From Desulfobacteraceae bacterium (GTDB taxonomy: Bacteria > Desulfobacterota > Desulfobacteria > Desulfobacterales > SG8-13), in the NCBI GenBank assembly GCA_029287875.1, contig JARFQH010000178.1:1-11794 (forward strand): a stretch of 11,794 bases of DNA. The letters run 5' to 3'. The position numbers and the translations under genes were made by a program. Positions within the stretch are counted from its first letter, which is position 1; every line of letters starts with the position of its first letter. The notes under the pieces were generated by a model. It was not told the DNA's origin, ran no database searches, and saw nothing but the letters and a program-made list of their open reading frames with translations. Positions 1 through 5,253 of this stretch are shown here, in pieces.

Positions 1-1
1 C

Positions 2-268
2 GCCCTGATGGCACGGCCGCGACTTTTGCTGATGGATGAACCGTCTCTGGGGTTGGCCCCGATTATCGTCCGACAGATTTTCGACATCATCAAAAAAATC
101 AATGCCGAGAGTAACACGACCATCTTTCTGGTGGAGCAGAACGCCAACCTTGCCCTAAAGGTCGCCCACCGCGGCTATGTAATGGAAACCGGTCGAATCA
201 CCGTCTCGGATTCGGCCAAAAAACTGCTCGCCAACGACGACGTCCGTAGAGCCTACTTAGGCATTTGA
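2..268 (+). CDS. livF: LivF-like branched-chain amino acid ABC transporter ATPase (C-terminal part, 5' end outside window)
   Basis: Partial gene: the reading frame is open from base 2, so the N-terminus (Walker A, Q-loop, signature) lies upstream. The visible 88 residues begin just before a Walker B and D-loop segment (RLLLMDEPSLGLAP), followed by a switch region reading FLVEQNA. Having Gln rather than His after LVE is the usual LivF form (LivG has LVEHD). The ending, with ETGRI, a run around KKLLANDDVRRAYLGI and an immediate stop, is the characteristic LivF C-terminus. LivF-type proteins are cytoplasmic ATPases that pair with LivG to drive uptake of branched-chain or other hydrophobic amino acids and related acids through LivHM. 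The rest of a liv operon is expected upstream, which is inference. A urea or aromatic-acid version (UrtE-like) cannot be excluded from the fragment. Confidence 0.9.
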   Translation, partial: ALMARPRLLLMDEPSLGLAPIIVRQIFDIIKKINAESNTTIFLVEQNANLALKVAHRGYVMETGRITVSDSAKKLLANDDVRRAYLGI

Positions 269-354
269 GTCCGCGGGTTTCGTTTTTCCTCTCACCCACA
301 TCCGTTTTCTTCTGCGCCGATTTGTTCCCCAGTCAGCCCTTATTTGTATTTCTA

Positions 355-374
355 TGTAATACATTAATATTACA
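355..374. promoter_or_regulatory. 20-bp inverted repeat upstream of the beta-barrel promoter
   Basis: TGTAATA (355-361) and TATTACA (368-374) are perfect 7-bp inverted arms around a 6-base spacer. The element ends 5 bases before a consensus TTGACA -35 box, where an activator or repressor would commonly bind. I do not recognise the regulator. The arms are AT-rich, so chance similarity is possible. Confidence 0.35.
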
Positions 375-379
375 AAGAA

Positions 380-408
380 TTGACATATTGCCCGCGGGCT
401 GATAGGAT
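380..408 (+). promoter_or_regulatory. Probable sigma70 promoter of the beta-barrel gene
   Basis: A perfect TTGACA (380-385) is followed after 17 bases by TAGGAT (403-408), which matches 4 of 6 bases of TATAAT. The spacer contains a perfect 10-bp palindrome, GCCCGCGGGC (390-399), lying between the two boxes where a bound repressor would block RNA polymerase. Transcription would start near 415, leaving a leader of about 60 bases before the ATG at 474. Confidence 0.45.
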
Positions 409-473
409 AATGACCATAGGGACGGCTCGCTTGCGCTCTACAAACCTGTTTGTTTTTATAAAGGGGAAGGACG

Positions 474-1244
474 ATGAAAAAAATCAGTTTGAGCATCGCT
501 GTTGTCCTTCTGTTGTGCACCGCCTTGCCGCCAAAGGGGGACGCCTTCGACCCTAAGGACGACCTGTGGATTTGGAAACAACCTCCACCCGCTGAATCGG
601 CCTTCGATCCCCTCAGTCCGGCAAGTGTGCGGGCCTCTGAAGACAACCGTGAATTCGATGAGGATACCCGAAACTTCGGGCAGTATATTGTGGACATGTC
701 GCAGTATCTACCGAACATCTACGTGATGGCGACCCCCATAAAATATGAGGGCACGAACATTAACAACATGAGGCTCGATTTCGGCGACGAGAGCCTCGAG
801 GACGATGTCGCCTTAAATTCCAATGTCACCCTGAATGATCTTGACATCGGCCTGTATTACGGTATTCCCTATGTCAAAACTGTATCTCACGACAGGCTTA
901 ACGTCGACCTTGGCATCAACATGCGGACCATCGATTTCGAAGACTATATCGAACAGGATTCAATCGGTCAGGCATCCGAGAGTTTTATTTTGCCGATTCC
1001 GATGTTTTTTGCCGCCGTGCAGTTCCACCCCCTGGATGTTCTGGCCCTCGAAGCGGAAGGCCGAGGGATCTCAATCGGCGGGAAAAAGTCTTATGGACTG
1101 ATCGGTCGCCTCCGCTGGAAATCCGTCGGGCCGATTTATGCGGCCGGTGGATACCGATTCAGCAAGTATGAAATCGACCGTGACGGCATGGCCGTCGACA
1201 CCGCGATAAGCGGTCCATTCGTCGAAGCCGGTCTGTCATTCTAA
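474..1244 (+). CDS. Outer-membrane beta-barrel protein, TIGR04219-like
   Basis: The 256-aa product starts with a clear Sec signal peptide (MKKISLSIAVVLLLCTALPP, cleavage likely after GDA near residue 24). It ends in alternating polar/hydrophobic strands and a C-terminal phenylalanine (EAGLSF), the usual BAM recognition ending of an outer-membrane barrel. The segments LPNIYVMATPIKYEG, a strand block near residues 120-150 and the closing GLIGRLRW...GGYRFSKYEI pattern resemble the TIGR04219 family of small barrels of unknown function, from memory of that family. The mature N-terminus (about residues 25-70) is acidic and proline-rich, with two FDP motifs, and looks like a flexible extension. The start is supported by a purine-rich AAGGGGAAGG at 461-470. 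It is probably transcribed alone, with a promoter upstream and a hairpin terminator downstream. The cargo or role is unknown. Confidence 0.7.
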   Translation: MKKISLSIAVVLLLCTALPPKGDAFDPKDDLWIWKQPPPAESAFDPLSPASVRASEDNREFDEDTRNFGQYIVDMSQYLPNIYVMATPIKYEGTNINNMRLDFGDESLEDDVALNSNVTLNDLDIGLYYGIPYVKTVSHDRLNVDLGINMRTIDFEDYIEQDSIGQASESFILPIPMFFAAVQFHPLDVLALEAEGRGISIGGKKSYGLIGRLRWKSVGPIYAAGGYRFSKYEIDRDGMAVDTAISGPFVEAGLSF

Positions 1245-1252
1245 GAGCCCAC

Positions 1253-1302
1253 ACAAAACAATGGCCGTGGTCATAATTTAAAAGTCCCGGCCATTGTTTT
1301 GT
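1253..1302 (+). terminator. Hairpin terminator after the beta-barrel gene
   Basis: ACAAAACAATGGCCG (1253-1267) and CGGCCATTGTTTTGT (1288-1302) form a perfect 15-bp inverted repeat around a 20-base loop, starting 8 bases after the stop codon. The lower part of the 3' arm (TTGTTTTGT) and the following TATAATTT supply the T-rich tract. The A-rich 5' arm would let it work on the minus strand too. The loop is longer than usual for an intrinsic terminator. Confidence 0.72.
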
Positions 1303-1421
1303 TATAATTTCCACATTGGCAACCGGTACCCGGTCTCACCTGCATTTTCCCTTCTCAGCGTAATGCCCCAGTTTCAATAAAGTCTACCCAGCAAATTAAA
1401 AAATAAGTATTCAAGAAATAC

Positions 1422-1451
1422 CTTAATTTAAATAAAAGTTTCTGTAATTAT
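1422..1451. promoter_or_regulatory. Candidate MarR operator region upstream of marR
   Basis: Two words here recur upstream of dsrE. CTTAATTTAAATAAA (1422-1436) matches 13 of 15 bases of the palindrome core at 2166-2180, and TTCTGTAATTAT (1440-1451) is identical to 2152-2163. MarR proteins typically bind AT-rich near-palindromes beside their own gene. The assignment to this MarR is inference. Confidence 0.4.
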
Positions 1452-1488
1452 TATCAAATACCTGCTTCAAAAATTTTACAAAAAAAGC

Positions 1489-1515
1489 TTGACAAACCCT
1501 AATAATCGATATTAC
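1489..1515 (+). promoter_or_regulatory. Candidate promoter of marR, close to the start codon
   Basis: A perfect TTGACA lies at 1489-1494. The best -10 is TATTAC at 1510-1515 (4 of 6 matches, 15-base spacer, shorter than ideal). If it is used, transcription starts about 4 bases before the ATG at 1526 and the mRNA would be essentially leaderless, in keeping with the absence of a visible Shine-Dalgarno sequence there. Confidence 0.35.
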
Positions 1516-1525
1516 GGTTCACGCC

Positions 1526-2005
1526 ATGAATAATAAGTCCGCCAGTCACTTTAATGACATTTCCCCTTATCAACTGGAACAGTTTCAGCGCTTGGTAAGC
1601 CGGCTGTATCAGTGCTGTCAGGAACGGATGCAGTACCAGAGCGACCGGTTTGATCTGCCGGACGCCGAACTGCGTTGTCTGCTGCTCTTTGGCGAAGAGC
1701 GCTACCTGACACCAACGGGGATCGCCCAGAAGATGAATGTCGTCAAGAGCCGCATCTCCAAGATCATCGACGGCTTGATGAAAAAGGGTCTTGTTCAGCG
1801 CATCAAGGATCCGGAGGATTCGCGCATCCACTTGTTGAGCCTGACATCCGATGGACAAAGAAAAATAAATCACATCAGAGAGTTTGTGGATGATGTCCAT
1901 CATCAGGTCCTGTTGCGGATTCCCCCAGAGCAAAGAAAGATCCTGCTGATCGATCTCGATTTGCTTAAATCGTCGATGGAGGCGGTTAAAGACATGATGG
2001 ATTAA
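1526..2005 (+). CDS. MarR-family transcriptional regulator
   Basis: The 159-aa protein has the usual MarR length and order: N-terminal dimerisation helices (about 14-45), a winged helix-turn-helix (about 58-105) with LTPTGIAQKM, the recognition helix around VVKSRISKIIDGLMKKGLV and a wing carrying DPEDSR (95-100), then C-terminal dimerisation helices. It should act as a cytoplasmic dimeric repressor or ligand/redox-responsive regulator. It lies directly upstream of the DsrE-TusA-cytochrome-FeS genes in the same direction, 199 bases before dsrE, so these are its most likely targets. It has two adjacent cysteines (C30, C31) in the first helix and C51 before the DNA-binding domain, which could sense oxidants or sulfane sulfur; this is speculation. 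No Shine-Dalgarno sequence precedes the ATG. The next in-frame ATG (residue 35) would delete the dimerisation helix, so this start is kept. Confidence 0.88.
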   Translation: MNNKSASHFNDISPYQLEQFQRLVSRLYQCCQERMQYQSDRFDLPDAELRCLLLFGEERYLTPTGIAQKMNVVKSRISKIIDGLMKKGLVQRIKDPEDSRIHLLSLTSDGQRKINHIREFVDDVHHQVLLRIPPEQRKILLIDLDLLKSSMEAVKDMMD

Positions 2006-2048
2006 CCGTATCGGGAAATACCCTCAATCGGACACCAACGGTTAATCC
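1999..2048 (+). repeat. Inverted repeat at the end of marR
   Basis: GGATTAACCG (1999-2008) and CGGTTAATCC (2039-2048) are perfect 10-bp inverted arms enclosing 30 bases, with a small inner GGG-AAATA-CCC hairpin at 2013-2023. The left arm overlaps the marR stop codon. No T-run follows, so it may be an mRNA 3'-end structure or a protein site rather than an intrinsic terminator. Another copy of the word CGGTTAA lies inside marR at 1983-1989. Confidence 0.45.
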
Positions 2049-2151
2049 GCAACTAACCATTCAAATTGTCGCATAAATATGCTCGCTGGATAAATTATGC
2101 CAAATAATAGGTTCACATCATATACAATATTCTGGCTTTATTGATTTAAAA

Positions 2152-2181
2152 TTCTGTAATTATAGTTTAATTTAATTAAAC
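2152..2181. promoter_or_regulatory. Candidate MarR operator region upstream of dsrE
   Basis: TTCTGTAATTAT (2152-2163) repeats exactly the word at 1440-1451 upstream of marR. It is followed at once by a perfect 17-bp palindrome, GTTTAATTTAATTAAAC (2165-2181), which has 8-bp arms and one central base. The element ends 13 bases before the dsrE Shine-Dalgarno sequence, so a bound regulator could block transcription. I could not identify a convincing -35/-10 pair here. Confidence 0.45.
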
Positions 2182-2194
2182 ACTGTAAACGATT

Positions 2195-2200
2195 GGAGGG
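2195..2200 (+). promoter_or_regulatory. Ribosome binding site fixing the dsrE start at 2205
   Basis: GGAGGG ends 4 bases before ATG 2205. An upstream in-frame TTG at 2193 would place this site inside the coding sequence and has no ribosome site of its own, so ATG 2205 is preferred. Confidence 0.75.
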
Positions 2201-2204
2201 ATCC

Positions 2205-2792
2205 ATGCCACAAACCGAGAGTGCAATCCAACCGCAAGATGTCAGTCTGCAACAAATCGAGGAACAACTGGCGGCTCTCAAGAGCCGGATCGATGTACTG
2301 GACAAAAAGGCGACCGAACCCAAGGTAGCCACCATCGTCTTCAGCGGTGACCTGGACAAGGTCCTGGCGGCTTTCGTCATTGCCACCGGGGCCGTTGCCA
2401 TGGGAATGGAAGCGGTGATGTTCTTTACCTTTTGGGGTACACCTGTCTTGAGGGACAAGAAAAAGAGTGTCGGCGGTAAAGATACCATGGGCAAAATGTT
2501 CGGTACCATGCTGCCCAAGGGCACCAGCGACGTGAAACTGTCAAAGATGAACATGGGCGGCATGGGAACGGCCATGATGAAGTCCCTGATGAAGAAAAAA
2601 AATGTTGCCACCCTGGAACAGATGCTGGAGATGGCCGAGGAGCTGGAAGTCAAAATCTTTGTTTGCGAAATGTCCATGGATCTTATGGGGTTCAAGCGCG
2701 AGGAGATGATTGAATACAAGGACCTGACCTTCTGCGGCGTGGCCAAGTTCCTCGAAGAAGCGAACAACAGTCGTATCACCTTGTTTATATAA
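2205..2792 (+). CDS. DsrE2-like (DsrE/DsrF/DrsH family) sulfur-carrier protein
   Basis: The 195-aa product matches the DsrE2/COG2210 pattern. A coiled-coil N-terminus (about 14-36, rich in Q/E/L) precedes the first core strand and loop (ATIVFSGDLDKVLAAF), then a hydrophobic stretch (about 54-78) ending FFTFWG, a central MLPKG...KMNMGGMG segment (102-121), and the cysteine loop VCEMSMDLMG with C154. A second cysteine, C177, lies in FCGVAKFL. The family binds and transfers sulfane sulfur on the conserved cysteine (C154 here), usually with TusA and often a rhodanese, and DsrE2 proteins are thought to be membrane-associated through the hydrophobic stretches. It precedes tusA by 38 bases and is probably co-transcribed with the next three genes. 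Direction of sulfur flow and substrate are not visible. I leave the symbol empty because DsrE2 is a subtype name rather than a proven orthologue. Confidence 0.88.
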   Translation: MPQTESAIQPQDVSLQQIEEQLAALKSRIDVLDKKATEPKVATIVFSGDLDKVLAAFVIATGAVAMGMEAVMFFTFWGTPVLRDKKKSVGGKDTMGKMFGTMLPKGTSDVKLSKMNMGGMGTAMMKSLMKKKNVATLEQMLEMAEELEVKIFVCEMSMDLMGFKREEMIEYKDLTFCGVAKFLEEANNSRITLFI

Positions 2793-2818
2793 ACGTATTC
2801 ACCTAATACATCCCGATG

Positions 2819-2824
2819 AGGAGG
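2819..2824 (+). promoter_or_regulatory. Ribosome binding site fixing the tusA start at 2831
   Basis: AGGAGG lies 6 bases before ATG 2831. An in-frame ATG at 2816 would overlap this site and add only MRRTI, so 2831 is the start. Confidence 0.8.
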
Positions 2825-2830
2825 ACAATC

Positions 2831-3073
2831 ATGAGCGAAGAAATCAAAGTCGAAAAAGTTATGGATTTAAAGGGACTGCCCTGCCCGATGCCGGTGGTAA
2901 AGGTCAGCAAAGGCATCAAGGAAATCGAGATCGGCCAGGTGATCGAGGCCCATTCCACCGATCCCGGCTCCCTGACGGATTTTCCGGCCTGGGCCCGCAC
3001 CAGCGGCAACGAGATCCTCAAGACCGAACAGGAGGGTAAAACCATCAAGTTCTTCATCAAACGCAACGCCTAG
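2831..3073 (+). CDS. tusA: TusA/SirA-family sulfur carrier protein
   Basis: This is an 80-aa single-domain protein of normal TusA length. The diagnostic motif DLKGLPCPMPVVK (residues 12-24) contains the CPxP signature, with C18 as the persulfide-carrying cysteine at the start of helix 1. The rest follows the alpha/beta-sandwich fold: a GQVIEAHSTDPGS strand-loop, a DFPAWARTSGNEIL helix, and a final KTIKFFIKR strand. TusA-type proteins carry sulfane sulfur between proteins in the cytoplasm, for tRNA thiolation, molybdenum cofactor work or dissimilatory sulfur metabolism. The DsrE2 gene directly upstream and redox genes downstream point to the dissimilatory type rather than tRNA modification. 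It has a strong Shine-Dalgarno sequence, so high expression as a carrier is plausible. Confidence 0.92.
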   Translation: MSEEIKVEKVMDLKGLPCPMPVVKVSKGIKEIEIGQVIEAHSTDPGSLTDFPAWARTSGNEILKTEQEGKTIKFFIKRNA

Positions 3074-3082
3074 CAAATCGAC

Positions 3083-3104
3083 GGGGGCGGCCATCGACGC
3101 CCCC
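3083..3104 (+). repeat. GC-rich hairpin between tusA and the cytochrome b gene
   Basis: GGGGGCG (3083-3089) and CGCCCCC (3098-3104) form a 7-bp all-GC stem with an 8-base loop, 9 bases after the tusA stop. No T-run follows, so this is more likely an mRNA-stabilising or partial-attenuation structure than a full terminator. It could give tusA and dsrE higher steady-state mRNA than the membrane genes (inference). Confidence 0.6.
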
Positions 3105-3135
3105 TACCCGACCGATTCTTGAGAAGGAGGCTGCC

Positions 3136-3846
3136 GTGCAATCCGTCATCTATTTCATCCTGGTACCGATGGTTTACATCGCCTGCGCGATCTTTCTGGT
3201 GGGGACCATTTTGAGAGTCGTCAAGATCTGGCAGTACCCCAAGCCTCCCACCACGCTGCAGATTTTTCCTGAAAAAAAGCCCAAGTGGTTGTGGACGCTC
3301 TACGATACGTTCATGTTTCCGACCGTTCTCAGGCACAAACCACTGCTGTGGGTGTTTTTGATGGCTTTCCACATCAGCCTCATCCTGCTGCTGATCGGTC
3401 ATTTAGAGCTGATTGCCGAATTCGGTATATTTCAGATCGTTCCGCACGAGGTCTTTATCGGCAATGGCTATGTCGGTTTGACCCTGGCGGTCTGCTTGCT
3501 CTTTTTTCTGTTCCGGCGCATGATTTCACCGGTAAAAGATCTTTCAGTCCCCGAAGACTATTACCTGCTGATCCTGCTTTTTTTGATCGTCATCTTCGGC
3601 AGCGAGATGGACTGGGCCAGGCGGTGGTACGAATACGGTGAGATGACGGTCGATGACTACCGCGCCTACCTCTACAGTCTGCTGGTTTTCAAACCGGATC
3701 TGCCGTACAGCACAACTTCCTCCGGCCACTCTTTCATGCTGGTGCTGCACGTTTTCTTTGCCAACCTTTTTTTGATGTTTTTCCCCTTCAGCCAGCTGAT
3801 GCACGCGGTTCTGTCACTCCCCATGAACAAATTAAGAAGAGGTTAA
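3136..3846 (+). CDS. NarI-gamma-like diheme cytochrome b membrane subunit (DsrM/TmcC/HdrE type)
   Basis: The 236-aa protein has five predicted membrane helices (about 4-26, 70-92, 109-127, 141-156, 199-224), the topology of the nitrate reductase gamma family. Four histidines in helices 2 and 5 have the NarI heme-ligand spacing: H79/H89 are 10 apart, as E. coli H56/H66, and H205/H223 are 18 apart, as H187/H205. This supports two b hemes linking the quinone pool to a cytoplasmic partner. With an HdrD/DsrK-like gene 6 bases downstream and no narGHJ, it is the membrane subunit of a disulfide/persulfide-type oxidoreductase such as DsrM, TmcC, HmcE or HdrE, not a nitrate reductase. The start is GTG 3136, with AAGGAGG at 3124-3130. 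The loop between helices 1 and 2 (about 31-68) is rich in Pro, Lys and Trp and probably faces the partner. Confidence 0.85.
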   Translation: MQSVIYFILVPMVYIACAIFLVGTILRVVKIWQYPKPPTTLQIFPEKKPKWLWTLYDTFMFPTVLRHKPLLWVFLMAFHISLILLLIGHLELIAEFGIFQIVPHEVFIGNGYVGLTLAVCLLFFLFRRMISPVKDLSVPEDYYLLILLFLIVIFGSEMDWARRWYEYGEMTVDDYRAYLYSLLVFKPDLPYSTTSSGHSFMLVLHVFFANLFLMFFPFSQLMHAVLSLPMNKLRRG

Positions 3847-3851
3847 CGACC

Positions 3852-5123
3852 ATGGACAGCCATACCCAAGCGGAACTGTTGAAACTTTTCCGCAGCAAAT
3901 TCACCCAAGCGATAAAATACTACCTTGAAACCTGCACCCGCTGCGGCACTTGCGTGGAAGCCTGTCACGTGTATGCCTCCATGGGCCACACCAAGTATAT
4001 CTCCGCTTACCGGCACGAGATCATCCGGCGACTGTATAAAAAATATTTCAAGGCCCGCGGCCGGTTCTGGCCCTCGGTCGGTGAAGCCAAAGAGCTCGAT
4101 GACCTGGCGATCGAGGATCTCTATGAAGCCGCATACTCCTGCACGGGCTGTCGGCGATGCATGGTTTACTGCCCGTTCGGCATCGACACCCAGTTGCTCA
4201 TGTCGATCGCCAAGTTGCTGCTGATCGGGGCCAGCGCCGAACCGGAAATCCTGAGCCTGCTGGCCGACACCTCCGTTGAAAAAGGCAAATCGATGGAGTT
4301 TTTCAAAGAAGGTTTCCTCACCGGGGTGAAGCAGTTGGAGGAAGAGGTTGTCGAAAAGTGGCAGACTGAAGCCGGCCAAACGGCCATACCGGTTGATTCG
4401 GTCGGCGCAGACCTGCTTTACGTGGCTCTGGCCGGAGCCCATTCCATTATTCCGGCGGCCGCGGTTTTTAATGCCGCCGGCGAAAATTGGACCCTGAGCT
4501 TTTTCGAGGCGGTGAATTTCGGCGCGTTCGTGGGAGATCCGACCAAGACCAAACTGATTTTGGATCGCATTATCAACGAAGCCCTGCGCTTGAAGGTCAA
4601 GGAGGTTTGCGTTTGCGAATGCGGCACGGCCTACCGGGTGATGAAACAGCTCTCGGGACGGCAGCCCTTCAAGGTTTCCTCCATCACCGAGGTCCACGCG
4701 CGCTACATCCGCGAAGGCCGCATCAAAATCGACAAGACCCGCTTCACCGAACCGGTCACCTATCACGACCCCTGCCAGATCGCCCGCAACGGCGGTGTGA
4801 TCGACGAAGCCCGCTACATCCTGAGTCACCTGTCAAACAATTTTCGGGAGATGACCGATGATCCACGCTACAACTGGTGCTGCGGAGGCGGGGGCGGTCT
4901 GGTTGCCCTGGGTGAGGACACCCTAGATTTCCGGATGAAATCCGCCAAGGTAAAAGTCGACCAGGTCAAAGCCTCCGGCGCCAGGATTCTGTCGACCGCC
5001 TGTGAAAACTGTCACACCCAGCTCAGCAACCTCAACGACCACTACAAGATGGGAATGGAGGTTCAGTTCCTCTCTTCGATGGTGGCCGACGCCCTGGTGC
5101 CGAAAGATAGCGCACCGGCGTGA
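3852..5123 (+). CDS. CCG-domain 4Fe-4S protein, DsrK/TmcB/HdrD-like catalytic subunit
   Basis: The 423-aa cytoplasmic iron-sulfur protein has two [4Fe-4S] motifs at the N-terminus: C28-x2-C31-x2-C34-x3-C38 and C97-x2-C100-x2-C103-x3-C107-P. These are followed by two CCG-type halves. The C-terminal half is complete: C308 in HDPCQIARNGG, C343-C344 in WCCGGGGG, and C384/C387 in CENCHTQL, the residues that bind the noncubane [4Fe-4S] disulfide-cleaving cluster in HdrB-type proteins. The N-terminal half (about 185-265) is degenerate: it has no CC pair and keeps only C253, C255 and C257. This resembles DsrK/TmcB/HmcF, with one active CCG, rather than HdrD with two. Family members catalyse disulfide or trisulfide reduction, or the reverse, with electrons via a NarI-like partner, here the adjacent gene. 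Its ribosome site (AGAAGAGG) overlaps the preceding stop, so translation is probably coupled. GlpC or lactate-oxidase subunits are less likely given the neighbours. Confidence 0.87.
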   Translation: MDSHTQAELLKLFRSKFTQAIKYYLETCTRCGTCVEACHVYASMGHTKYISAYRHEIIRRLYKKYFKARGRFWPSVGEAKELDDLAIEDLYEAAYSCTGCRRCMVYCPFGIDTQLLMSIAKLLLIGASAEPEILSLLADTSVEKGKSMEFFKEGFLTGVKQLEEEVVEKWQTEAGQTAIPVDSVGADLLYVALAGAHSIIPAAAVFNAAGENWTLSFFEAVNFGAFVGDPTKTKLILDRIINEALRLKVKEVCVCECGTAYRVMKQLSGRQPFKVSSITEVHARYIREGRIKIDKTRFTEPVTYHDPCQIARNGGVIDEARYILSHLSNNFREMTDDPRYNWCCGGGGGLVALGEDTLDFRMKSAKVKVDQVKASGARILSTACENCHTQLSNLNDHYKMGMEVQFLSSMVADALVPKDSAPA

Positions 5124-5179
5124 AATCCCTGGTTTGAAAAACGGTCGTTGTGATATAGTTCTATTTTAATCATTGCGCA

Positions 5180-5190
5180 AAGGAGGTGAT
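5180..5190 (+). promoter_or_regulatory. Near-perfect Shine-Dalgarno sequence with no proper gene after it
   Basis: AAGGAGGTGAT matches 11 bases of the complement of the bacterial 16S rRNA 3' end. The only start codon just behind it, ATG 5189, gives M-T-R-stop (5189-5200). A second small frame starts at ATG 5204 (16 codons, M-S-G-F-R-G...) and its TGA overlaps the ATG of the FadL-like gene at 5254. This could be a leader-peptide or ribosome-standby arrangement, or a relic of a lost start. No alternative start gives a longer signal-peptide form of the downstream protein. Confidence 0.45.
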
Positions 5191-5253
5191 GACGCGTTAG
5201 TCGATGTCTGGGTTCCGAGGGCTATTTTCAATCGACAATCAAGGGAGGAAATG

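Noticed and set aside
257..718. 153-codon minus-strand frame over the start of the beta-barrel gene
   Set aside because: It covers the promoter, ribosome site and signal peptide of the plus-strand gene, has no ribosome site of its own and no recognisable domain.
2193..2204. TTG start at 2193 for the DsrE2-like gene
   Set aside because: The Shine-Dalgarno sequence GGAGGG would lie inside the coding region; ATG 2205 is correctly spaced after it.
3843..4829. Long 328-codon open frame on the minus strand opposite the FeS gene
   Set aside because: It lies entirely over a gene with two ferredoxin motifs and a CCG domain. Its translation is rich in G, A, D and F with no recognisable motif, as expected for a mirror frame of a GC-rich gene.
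3136..5123. Nitrate reductase or glycerol-3-phosphate dehydrogenase subunits
   Set aside because: No narG, narH, narJ or glpA/glpB is present. The CCG protein has the single active CCG pattern, and the neighbours are sulfur carriers.
5173..5253. Longer N-terminus of the FadL-like protein from TTG 5173
   Set aside because: It would place about 27 mostly polar and charged residues before an obvious Sec signal peptide, whereas ATG 5254 has a well-spaced ribosome site.
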